Below, piece after piece: positions 7,367 to 14,809 of a stretch of DNA of 64,000 nt. Under the pieces are notes generated by a model that was not told where the DNA came from, searched no databases, and saw nothing but the letters and a program-made list of their open reading frames with translations. The translations under genes and the position numbers were made by a program. Source of the DNA: Halobacillus kuroshimensis DSM 18393 (GTDB taxonomy: Bacteria; Bacillota; Bacilli; Bacillales; Halobacillaceae); assembly GCF_000425705.1 (NCBI RefSeq), contig NZ_AUDY01000014.1, positions 124,001 through 188,000 of the forward strand, written 5' to 3'. How positions within the stretch are numbered: position 1 is the stretch's first letter; each line of letters opens with the position of its first letter.

Positions 7367-8026
7367 TTGGATCTGCATCATGAACAACTCGCTCAAGTTT
7401 TTTTGAGTGGAGATGAAGAGAAGGCATTGAACTACACGTATCGTCTCCTGGAGAATCATCCAAGAGCCTACGTGTTTGAAAACCTGATCACTCCGGCAAT
7501 GTACCACGTGGGGAAGCTGTGGGAGAATAATGAAATATCGGTTGCGGATGAGCATCTGGCTACAGCCATATGTGATTTTGTTCTTTCAAAAATCGAGTCT
7601 GATCACGAGGTTCCTAAACGCCGGCAGCAGCAAAGTTATAAGGTCCTTCTCTTCGGAGTGGAAGAGGAGCAGCATTATATCGGGCTGAAAATGGTCGCCG
7701 ACACTTTTAAAGAACATGGCTGGCGGGTCCGTTATTTAGGGCCGGATCTTCCAATGGAACATTCCATGTTACAAATTAGAAAATTCCAGCCCGATGTAAT
7801 AGGAATATCAGCGGCTTTGTCCTACCGTATTCCTGCCATAAAGAAATCCATCGAGGCCTTCACCCAGCTGGAGTGGAAGCCGACCATCATGATCGGGGGC
7901 CGTCTTGCTTATAAATTTGACTTGTCGGAGTTTGAATCCGACCAGGTTATGGTGATTAAAAATATCGGACATCTGACGCATTGGTTTAAAGAAGGAAGGG
8001 AAGAATCCATCAATGAAACGAGTTGA
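7367..8026 (+). CDS. Free-standing CarH-like cobalamin-binding protein
   Basis: A 219-residue protein with the two-part cobalamin module and nothing else. The N-terminal four-helix bundle (about 1-75) contains Wx9EH (W52, E62, H63), the signature by which CarH/LitR photoreceptors cap adenosylcobalamin. The C-terminal Rossmann-like domain (about 90-215) has ExxHxxG (E100, H103, G106), whose His takes the lower axial position in CarH, plus the later GG at 177-178. CarH also carries a MerR-type DNA-binding domain, absent here. TTG 7367 is preferred over GTG 7358, because GAGAGGTGA lies just before it. It overlaps the downstream STAS gene by 14 bases. Light or cobalamin sensing through a partner protein is inferred. 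Confidence 0.85.
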   Translation: MDLHHEQLAQVFLSGDEEKALNYTYRLLENHPRAYVFENLITPAMYHVGKLWENNEISVADEHLATAICDFVLSKIESDHEVPKRRQQQSYKVLLFGVEEEQHYIGLKMVADTFKEHGWRVRYLGPDLPMEHSMLQIRKFQPDVIGISAALSYRIPAIKKSIEAFTQLEWKPTIMIGGRLAYKFDLSEFESDQVMVIKNIGHLTHWFKEGREESINETS

Positions 8027-8777
8027 CCATTCTTTTCCTCTGCCCGTTTTTACAATCAACAAAAATTTCATGCTGCAATCTTATTCCAAGGAAGCAGAAG
8101 ACAGCTTTGTCATCCCGCAGAACTTCCTGGACTTATTTGATGAAGGCAGTCTTTCCAAACTGAAAAAATGGATCCATCCGGAAGTGAAAAAGGTAACACT
8201 GGAAGCCCAGCTGAAGCCTTTTGGAAAAGCAAGTAACCCCGTAACGTGTGATCTGCACGTCAAATGGAGTAATGACCTTTATGCAGAAGTTCTGCTCATA
8301 TTGAAGGATGACCAGATGGAGCGTGTCACAACGATGATGAATCAACTGCGCGCCCGCCTGAATGATACGAACTTTCAACTCCTTGAGGAAAAAGAAAAAC
8401 TGGAGGAAGCGTTGGAGCTGAACAACCGTCTTTCGGCTCCTTTTATTACTCTTACAGAGGAAACGGCGTTGATCCCTTTGTTCGGTGATTTATCCCTGGA
8501 TAAAATGGATGTCGTCGAAGAACCGCTGCTTCAAAGGATCAATCAAGGTGGTATTGAACGGGTGCTGCTGGATTTTACTGCCGTTGGAGATATTCCGAAA
8601 GACGGAGCCCAGGCTTTGAAAAGTTTGACCGCTTCCTTATTTTATATGGGAGCCTCCGTTGTCATTACAGGAGTACGGCCTGAACAGGTTCCAAAACTCC
8701 AGAATATCCGTTTTCCTATTGAAGTTTCTTATCTTCATTCCCTTCAACAGGCCATTTACAAATACTGTGTGCAGTAA
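8013..8777 (+). CDS. PAS-like/STAS-domain protein (RsbR-type)
   Basis: A 254-residue protein in three parts. An N-terminal PAS-like region covers about residues 8-110 (FPLPVFTINKNF, ILKDDQMERV). A coiled coil follows (about 110-140, rich in E, L and N), then a C-terminal STAS domain (about 143-254: APFITLTEETALIPLFGDL, VLLDFTAVGDIPKDGAQAL, GASVVITGVRPEQV). This is the layout of RsbR-type stressosome proteins and of YtvA. By eye alignment, the position of the RsbR phospho-threonine in VDTAVA is occupied by PK, so RsbT-type phosphorylation there seems unlikely. The start is well supported by AAGGAAGGGAAG. It is translationally coupled to the cobalamin protein, which suggests it is the output. 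Confidence 0.82.
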   Translation: MKRVDHSFPLPVFTINKNFMLQSYSKEAEDSFVIPQNFLDLFDEGSLSKLKKWIHPEVKKVTLEAQLKPFGKASNPVTCDLHVKWSNDLYAEVLLILKDDQMERVTTMMNQLRARLNDTNFQLLEEKEKLEEALELNNRLSAPFITLTEETALIPLFGDLSLDKMDVVEEPLLQRINQGGIERVLLDFTAVGDIPKDGAQALKSLTASLFYMGASVVITGVRPEQVPKLQNIRFPIEVSYLHSLQQAIYKYCVQ

Positions 8778-8866
8778 AACGCTGCTTTCTGCTGATTTCC
8801 GGTTTATTCCCCTTTTCCAATGTGGAATAGATAAAGTAAACGAGAAAATAGAAAGGGTGTTTTGTA

Positions 8867-9073
8867 ATGGAAATGACGCTTGAAGTGAACGGTATGACAT
8901 GTGGGCACTGCCAGAAAACGGTTAAAGATACAGTTGAAAATCTTGAAGGTGTGCACGGAGCAGAGGTTCATCTCGACAGTGGTAAGGTCAATGTGGTGTA
9001 CGACGAAGCCTATGTCGGTAAAAATCTAATTAAAGAATCCATCCATGCCCAAGGGTATGAGGTAGTTGGATAA
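8867..9073 (+). CDS. copZ: Copper chaperone CopZ-like (HMA domain)
   Basis: A 68-residue heavy-metal-associated domain with the metal loop MTCGHCQKTV (Cys 13 and Cys 16), which binds Cu(I), and the usual tail HAQGYEVV. Such chaperones hand copper to a P-type ATPase and to the CsoR repressor. Neither copA nor csoR is adjacent here, so it is a solo copy. The start follows GAAAGGGTG at a normal distance. A strong terminator follows. Confidence 0.88.
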   Translation: MEMTLEVNGMTCGHCQKTVKDTVENLEGVHGAEVHLDSGKVNVVYDEAYVGKNLIKESIHAQGYEVVG

Positions 9074-9104
9074 CGATAAAGGTCCTGGCTTTCCAGGCCT
9101 ATTC

Positions 9105-9137
9105 AAGCTGTCGAGAAGGTTCTCGACAGCTTTTTTT
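9105..9137 (+). terminator. Rho-independent terminator
   Basis: AAGCTGTCGAGA pairs with TCTCGACAGCTT across AGGT and is followed by TTTTTT, after copZ. Confidence 0.9.
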
Positions 9138-9202
9138 ATGGATTCAGAGCAGGATAGGGAGACGGGATGATGGACGTAAGCCACCTTACTCACGGACTCA
9201 AC

Positions 9203-9238
9203 AGTAAGAAAAGCCCGGGGTCCCGGGCTTTTCTTACT
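9203..9238 (-). terminator. Terminator of the spore-coat gene pair
   Basis: A 17-bp perfect stem (9203-9219 with 9222-9238), GC-rich at the tip and A/T-rich at the base, contains the stop codon of the minus-strand CotF-like gene. The T-rich arm on the minus strand (TTTTCTTACT) fits termination of that transcript. Confidence 0.75.
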
Positions 9239-9569
9239 GCACTGTATAGGGAAGCTGTGTTTGATAACCGGAAAATTTCTGGTAGGCCTGGTCAAGCTTT
9301 TGGTTCTCTTCCTGCTCCAGAGCATACCATCCATGTTTGAACATGAGGTTATACAGGTTTCTCTGACAGTCCTGTGTTTCCTTGAAGATGGTTGCCAGAT
9401 CCTGATAAATTGCTTGGTTACTCGCCTCATTCAATGCTGTGCTGTACGACGATGTCATGTACTTCTCCGTAGCCAGAAGATCGTTAACGAAATCCCGCTC
9501 ATTCATCTGCGGTGTCTGTGGTACAGTCGTTTCAGGGTTTTGAATTTTTTGTGGTTGGTTCGGATTCAT
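9234..9569 (-). CDS. Spore coat protein CotF-family
   Basis: A 111-residue protein with a proline- and glutamine-rich N-terminus and a helical CotF domain: NERDFVNDLLATEKYMTSSYSTAL, ATIFKETQDCQRNLYNLMF, GWYALEQ. The pattern of a ferritin-like two-helix coat protein (DLLATEK, QRNLYNLM, GWY) is diagnostic of CotF/YraG-type proteins deposited on the spore. The start chosen is ATG 9569, which has GAGGAGG; an in-frame upstream ATG is ignored. It lies 11 bases downstream of the second coat-like gene and is probably cotranscribed with it in the mother cell late in sporulation. Confidence 0.85.
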   Translation of the reverse strand: MNPNQPQKIQNPETTVPQTPQMNERDFVNDLLATEKYMTSSYSTALNEASNQAIYQDLATIFKETQDCQRNLYNLMFKHGWYALEQEENQKLDQAYQKFSGYQTQLPYTVQ

Positions 9570-9580
9570 AACGGACCTCC

Positions 9581-9844
9581 TCAATTCGGTTTATTGGCTT
9601 GTGTATTCAAGTGCTCCAGGATTTTATTGTAGTGACGCTGGTGCATTTGGCCGGCTTCGTCCAGCGCCGCCTGGATTTCGGGGGTTTGACAATTTTGAGC
9701 GAAAAAATGAGCTTTTTTACAAGCATTTAAATTCCAGGAAAGCATGTCTGCAAGGTATAGTTGATCTTTTATGGTCACAACATCAGGGGCCTGAGCCATC
9801 GGCTGTGCGCCCTGCATGGACCCGGTTGCTGGGTTCTGCTGCAT
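9581..9844 (-). CDS. Small spore-coat-associated protein (CotF-operon partner)
   Basis: An 87-residue protein with a low-complexity N-terminus (MQ, GA and PA repeats) and one helical region (TIKDQLYLADMLSWNLNAC, HFFAQNCQTPEIQAAL, HYNKILEHL). The helices resemble the first half of CotF-like proteins and the YraD/YraF small coat proteins. The start follows AAGGGAGGG. It is the first gene of a two-gene unit with the CotF-like gene 11 bases downstream. A spore-coat role is inferred from the pairing. Confidence 0.75.
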   Translation of the reverse strand: MQQNPATGSMQGAQPMAQAPDVVTIKDQLYLADMLSWNLNACKKAHFFAQNCQTPEIQAALDEAGQMHQRHYNKILEHLNTQANKPN

Positions 9845-10041
9845 GGAACTCCCTCCTTTATGTTTTCCCTGTTAGTATGGCTGTTTGAGGATGAAGTATA
9901 AACGAAAGATGGGGTTTATTTGTCGAATATGAGATGAAAATATTCACCCTTTTTTAAGAAAAATGATAAAATAGAATCACAAACGTTTACATTTCTAAAA
10001 ATTATAAATGTTCTACTCACCATCAGTCAGGGGGCTTAATG

Positions 10042-10959
10042 ATGGAAAAGGTGATGCGCAATTTCTTTCTTTTTTTATCGAAAAACCGTTTCTTTACAAA
10101 GCTTGCGAAAAAATATGGACTCCGTTTTGGTGCCGGTAAGTTTGTCGCTGGTGTTTCTGTACCTGATGCTGTGAGAACCATCCGGATTTTGAATGACCAG
10201 GGTATGGCAGTCACGATTGACCACCTTGGCGAGTTCATTGACAGTGAGGCAGAAGCCAGAGAAGCAGCGGAGGGGTGTATCGCTGCGATTGAAGCCATAG
10301 CAGAATATCATTTGGATTCACAACTTTCCCTTAAACTGACGTCCATGGGGCTGGATATTTCCGAATCGCTTGTGATGGAGAACATGAGGAAGATCCTTGG
10401 TGCGGCAGAAAAAAATGATGTGTTTGTGACCATTGATATGGAAGATTACGAACGCTGCGGCAGAACTCTGAAGATTTTCAAGCAGTTGAGGGAGGAGTAT
10501 GACCATATTGGAACCGTCCTCCAGTCGTATTTATACCGGACGGTCGAAGATATAGAATCACTGGATGAGTATTCCCCGAATCTGAGACTTGTGAAAGGAG
10601 CCTATAAGGAATCCGCCAAAGTGGCTTTCCCCGATAAGAAAGACGTGGATGACAACTTAAAGAAAATTATCCGGATCCACTTGATGAATGGCCATTATAC
10701 AGCAGTAGCTACCCATGATGATGAAATGATCGAGTATACAAAGAAATTGGTGGAGGATGGAGGCATATCAAAGGATCAGTTCGAATTTCAAATGCTGTAC
10801 GGAATTCGAGTGGAACGTCAGAAAGAACTGGTGGAGGAAGGTTATAAAATGCGTGTGTATGTACCTTATGGGAATGATTGGTATGGATACTTCATGCGCC
10901 GTCTCGCAGAACGGCCGGCAAACGTCGCTTTCGTGCTAAAAGGAGTATTTGGCAGATGA
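10042..10959 (+). CDS. Proline dehydrogenase (FadM/PutB type)
   Basis: A 305-residue FAD-dependent proline dehydrogenase, the monofunctional Gram-positive form that oxidises proline to pyrroline-5-carboxylate. Barrel motifs visible are TIDHLGEF, LSLKLTSMGLDIS, VTIDMEDYERC, LRLVKGAYKE, VATHDDEMI and EFQMLYGIR, then RVYVPYG and the C-terminal YFMRRLAERPANV. No pyrroline-5-carboxylate dehydrogenase is adjacent. ATG 10042 has AGGGGG at the right distance. As in B. subtilis (yusM/fadM), it sits beside fadN-fadA-fadE, although a 225-bp gap with its own FadR operator separates them. A weak hairpin with a T-run follows the stop. Confidence 0.9.
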   Translation: MEKVMRNFFLFLSKNRFFTKLAKKYGLRFGAGKFVAGVSVPDAVRTIRILNDQGMAVTIDHLGEFIDSEAEAREAAEGCIAAIEAIAEYHLDSQLSLKLTSMGLDISESLVMENMRKILGAAEKNDVFVTIDMEDYERCGRTLKIFKQLREEYDHIGTVLQSYLYRTVEDIESLDEYSPNLRLVKGAYKESAKVAFPDKKDVDDNLKKIIRIHLMNGHYTAVATHDDEMIEYTKKLVEDGGISKDQFEFQMLYGIRVERQKELVEEGYKMRVYVPYGNDWYGYFMRRLAERPANVAFVLKGVFGR

Positions 10960-11146
10960 GGAAGGGCTGTCCCCCACCGTCTTTCCTTTTTTTAATCAAA
11001 ACCGGCCGAACGCTCATACACTAACATAACGAAATGGACTTGGAAGAATTTTTAAGATTTATGGAGAAAAGGATTGCGAAATGTCTGAATATATTTTATA
11101 TTAGACATAGATACCGGATCAGCACTATATTTTTTTGACCGTAAAA

Positions 11147-11164
11147 TGAATGAGTATTCATTCA
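11147..11164 (+). promoter_or_regulatory. FadR operator
   Basis: TGAATGAGTATTCATTCA matches the B. subtilis FadR box TGAATGAnTAnTCATTCA at every defined position. It ends 20 bp before the fadN start at 11185, where it would block elongation or initiation until long-chain acyl-CoA is present. Confidence 0.9.
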
Positions 11165-11184
11165 AAGAGATAGGGGGAGAAATG

Positions 11185-13587
11185 ATGAATCAAAAAATTA
11201 AACGGGCTGCAGTTTTAGGCTCAGGGGTGATGGGGGCCGGCATTGCTGCCCACCTGGCCAACACAGGAATCCCTGTGCTGATGATGGACATCGCACCCCG
11301 GGAATTATCCGAACAGGAAAAGAGTAAAGGGTTGACGATCGAACATCCAGCGGTACGAAATCGTATAGCCGCTGAGAATAAGAGAGCGCTTCTAAAGCAG
11401 AAGCCGTCCCCGCTGACAAGTAAAAAAAATCTCGATTTGATCGAAACGGGCAACTTTACCGATGATATGAGCCGTCTGGGCGAGGTCGACTGGATCATCG
11501 AAGTCGTTGTCGAAAACCTGGATATCAAAAAGAAAGTGCTCGCAGAAGTAGATCAATACCGTAAGCCCGGTTCGATTGTAAGCTCCAATACATCAGGCAT
11601 TTCCATTGAGGCCATGTCTGCAGACTGCAGCGATGATTTTAAGAAGCATTTTCTCGGGACGCATTTCTTCAACCCGCCGCGTTACTTGAAGCTGCTGGAG
11701 GTTATTCCGACAGCTTCGACGGACCCGGGCGTCCTTTCGTTTATGAAGACGTTTGGTGAGGATGTGCTTGGTAAAGGTGTGGTGGAAGCCAAGGATACAC
11801 CGAACTTTATTGCCAATCGTATCGGTACGTACGGCCTCCTCATCACCGTTCAGAAAATGCTTGAAAAAGGGTACTCGGTCGGAGAAGTGGATTCGGTTAC
11901 TGGTCCATTGATCGGCCGGCCGAAAAGCGCAACCTTCCGTACGCTTGATGTTGTAGGTCTGGATACCTTTATCCATGTCGCCAACAATGTTTATGAACAG
12001 GTGGAAGGTAAAGAGAAGAAAGCCTTTGAAGTTCCTGGATTCATGACAGCGATGCTTGAAAAAGGATGGCTCGGATCAAAAAGCGGTCAAGGATTCTTCC
12101 TGAAGAATAAAACAGCAGAAGGCAGCGAGATTCTTCAGTTGAATCCTGAAACGCTTGATTATGAGCCGCGTGGAAAATTAAAAACAAAAGCAACAGAAGC
12201 AGCCAAACAAGAGAAAGGCCTGCACCGCAAGCTCAAAACCCTTGTTCAGGCAGAAGGAGATCGTGCCGGTGACTTGATCTGGTCCATCATCAAACCGGTG
12301 CTTCTGTATTCAGGAGAATTGGCAGGAGAAATAGCTGATGATATTTCTGCTATTGACGATGCCATGAAGTGGGGTTTCGGCTGGGAAGCAGGTCCATTCG
12401 AAATATGGGACGCTGTTGGTGTTGAATCCTCCGTTGAACGGATGAAGGCCGAAGGGGAAACGGTTCCTTCATGGGTGGAGCAACTGGTCGATCATAAGAA
12501 TCCTTCCTTTTATAAACATGAAAATGGAAACGTTTACTACTACCACAATGGGGAGTACAAAGAGAAGGTCTTTAATAAAAAACAAATCAATTTGAAGCGT
12601 CTGAAAGAGAAAACAGATGTGATTAAGAAAAATGCGGGTGCGAGCCTCATTGACTTAGGTGATGGAGTCGCTGCTCTCGAATTCCATTCCCGAAGCAATG
12701 CGATAGGGCTGGATATTGTACAGATGATGAACTTCGCTGTGGATTACGTAGATGAGAATGACTGGCACGGCCTCGTCGTCGGCAACCAGGCGAAGAACTT
12801 CTGTGTTGGTGCCAACCTCGGCATGATGCTGATGGAGGCTCAGGATTACAATTTCTTTGAGATTGAAATGGTCGTAAAGAACTTCCAGGACAGCATGATG
12901 AAACTGAAGTATTCTGATAAGCCGGTCGTTGCAGCACCATTTGGAATGACGCTTGGCGGAGGAGCGGAAGTCTGCCTTCCGTCTGCTGCGATTCAAGCCT
13001 CTCCAGAGACGTACATGGGTCTTGTGGAAACAGGAGTCGGGCTGATCCCCGGCGGTGGTGGTAACAAGGAGCTGTATATCAAACACCTGCGGAATATCCC
13101 TGAGGGTGTGGAGGTTGACCTTCAAAAGGCGGCCGTCAGTGTCTTTGAAAAAATTGCGATGGCTAAAGTATCTACTTCTGGAGAAGAAGCTCTTGAAAAC
13201 GGATTTTTAGATCAAAGAGATGCAGTAAGTACGAACGGAGATCATTTGCTGCATGATGCTAAGCAGAAGGTTCTTGGTCTGGCCGGTTCTGGATACAAAG
13301 CACCAAAGCGGACGAAGGTCCCCGTCACAGGAGAACAAGGGCTGGCTACAATGATTCTTGGGGCGAAGTCTCTCGTTTTAAGCGGATACGCAAGTGAGCA
13401 TGACATGAAAATTGCTGAAAAGCTGGCCTTTGTACTGGCTGGCGGACGATTGAAACAGGGGACACTCGTTGATGAGCAGTATTTGCTTGACTTGGAGAGA
13501 GAGGCGTTCCTCAGCCTGATTGGTGAGCCGAAGTCACAGGCTCGTATGCAGCACATGCTTATGAAAGGAAAACCGCTCCGTAACTAA
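11185..13587 (+). CDS. fadN: 3-hydroxyacyl-CoA dehydrogenase / enoyl-CoA hydratase
   Basis: An 800-residue bifunctional beta-oxidation enzyme. The N-terminal NAD-binding domain starts with VLGSGVMGAGIAAHLAN. The dehydrogenase active-site region carries HFFNPPRYLKLLE, followed by the C-terminal 3HCDH helices. The last third is a crotonase domain (about residues 495-720) with the oxyanion-hole segments NFCVGANLGMMLM and GMTLGGGAEVCLPS. It hydrates enoyl-CoA and oxidises the hydroxyacyl-CoA. ATG 11185 (or 11182) follows AGGGGGAG; an upstream ATG at 11146 falls inside the FadR box and is rejected. First gene of fadN-fadA-fadE, repressed by FadR. Confidence 0.93.
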   Translation: MNQKIKRAAVLGSGVMGAGIAAHLANTGIPVLMMDIAPRELSEQEKSKGLTIEHPAVRNRIAAENKRALLKQKPSPLTSKKNLDLIETGNFTDDMSRLGEVDWIIEVVVENLDIKKKVLAEVDQYRKPGSIVSSNTSGISIEAMSADCSDDFKKHFLGTHFFNPPRYLKLLEVIPTASTDPGVLSFMKTFGEDVLGKGVVEAKDTPNFIANRIGTYGLLITVQKMLEKGYSVGEVDSVTGPLIGRPKSATFRTLDVVGLDTFIHVANNVYEQVEGKEKKAFEVPGFMTAMLEKGWLGSKSGQGFFLKNKTAEGSEILQLNPETLDYEPRGKLKTKATEAAKQEKGLHRKLKTLVQAEGDRAGDLIWSIIKPVLLYSGELAGEIADDISAIDDAMKWGFGWEAGPFEIWDAVGVESSVERMKAEGETVPSWVEQLVDHKNPSFYKHENGNVYYYHNGEYKEKVFNKKQINLKRLKEKTDVIKKNAGASLIDLGDGVAALEFHSRSNAIGLDIVQMMNFAVDYVDENDWHGLVVGNQAKNFCVGANLGMMLMEAQDYNFFEIEMVVKNFQDSMMKLKYSDKPVVAAPFGMTLGGGAEVCLPSAAIQASPETYMGLVETGVGLIPGGGGNKELYIKHLRNIPEGVEVDLQKAAVSVFEKIAMAKVSTSGEEALENGFLDQRDAVSTNGDHLLHDAKQKVLGLAGSGYKAPKRTKVPVTGEQGLATMILGAKSLVLSGYASEHDMKIAEKLAFVLAGGRLKQGTLVDEQYLLDLEREAFLSLIGEPKSQARMQHMLMKGKPLRN

Positions 13588-13617
13588 AAGGAGAGGACAT
13601 AGAGGAGGGGACATACA

Positions 13618-14793
13618 TTGAAAGAAGCAGTGATTGTAGCGGGAGCAAGAACACCGGTGGGCCGCGCTAAAAAAGGCGCACTCGCTCATACGAGACCGGA
13701 TGATCTGGCCGCTTTAACGATAAAAGAAACTTTAAAAAGAGCCGGAGGATATGAAGGGAATATTGATGATGTCATTATCGGATGCGCCATGCCTGAAGCT
13801 GAGCAGGGGATGAACATGGCCCGCAATATTTCAGGTCTGGCAGGACTGCATCATAAAGTTCCTGCGATTACGATAAACCGATACTGTTCTTCAGGTCTTC
13901 AGAGTATCGCCTACGCCGCTGAAAAAATTATGCTCGGACAAAGTGACACCGCACTTGCGGGAGGAGCCGAATCGATGAGTCTGATTCCTATGGGTGGGCA
14001 CGTGATCAAGCCGAATATTGAATTGGTGGAGCAGGCTCCTGAATATTACATGTCCATGGGTCATACCGCTGAAGAGGTAGCCGGCCGCTTCGGAATCTCA
14101 AGAGAAGACCAGGATGCTTTTGCTGTTCAGAGTCATGAACGTGCGGCACGGGCGATTCAGGAAGGGAAATTCGAGGACGAAATCGTACCGGTGGAAGTGA
14201 CAAACCGAGAACTTGGTGCTGATCACAAAGTGAAGGAAACGAAAACGATGTTTGCAGTCGACGAAGGAGTCCGTCCCGGCACGAGACAGGAAATACTCGC
14301 AAAGCTGAAGCCGGCATTTTCTACCAGAGGTTCCGTGACAGCAGGAAACTCTTCACAGATGAGCGACGGCGCTGCATCCGTTCTGGTAATGGATCATGAG
14401 AAGGCGAAGTCGGAGGGCCTCCAGCCACTCGTGAAATTCCGATCTTTTGCTGTCGCAGGTGTAGAACCGGAAATTATGGGGGTCGGCCCTATTGAAGCGG
14501 TGCCTAAAGCATTGAGAATGGCAGGGTTGTCCATCCAGGATATTGGTTTATTTGAACTGAATGAAGCGTTTGCTTCACAGTCGCTGCGCGTCATCCGTGA
14601 GCTGGGTCTGGATCCTGAAAAAGTCAATGTCAATGGAGGAGCGATTGCCCTTGGTCATCCGCTGGGCTGTACGGGGACGAAATTGACGCTGAGTCTTATT
14701 CATGAAATGAAGAGAAGAAACGAGCAATTTGGTGTCGTAACGATGTGTATCGGCGGCGGTATGGGTGCTGCCGGGGTATTTGAATTAATCTAA
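13618..14793 (+). CDS. fadA: Acetyl-CoA C-acyltransferase (3-ketoacyl-CoA thiolase)
   Basis: A 391-residue degradative thiolase that cleaves 3-ketoacyl-CoA with CoA to release acetyl-CoA. It shows the acyl-accepting Cys in NRYCSSGLQS (about residue 88), FELNEAFASQ, the His motif GGAIALGHPLGCTG and the second catalytic Cys in TMCIGGGMGA. The start is TTG, with GAGGAGGGGA nine bases ahead; no ATG or GTG fits. It is 30 bases after fadN and 16 before fadE, in one operon. Confidence 0.95.
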   Translation: MKEAVIVAGARTPVGRAKKGALAHTRPDDLAALTIKETLKRAGGYEGNIDDVIIGCAMPEAEQGMNMARNISGLAGLHHKVPAITINRYCSSGLQSIAYAAEKIMLGQSDTALAGGAESMSLIPMGGHVIKPNIELVEQAPEYYMSMGHTAEEVAGRFGISREDQDAFAVQSHERAARAIQEGKFEDEIVPVEVTNRELGADHKVKETKTMFAVDEGVRPGTRQEILAKLKPAFSTRGSVTAGNSSQMSDGAASVLVMDHEKAKSEGLQPLVKFRSFAVAGVEPEIMGVGPIEAVPKALRMAGLSIQDIGLFELNEAFASQSLRVIRELGLDPEKVNVNGGAIALGHPLGCTGTKLTLSLIHEMKRRNEQFGVVTMCIGGGMGAAGVFELI

Positions 14794-14809
14794 TGGGGAG
14801 GCACAACCA

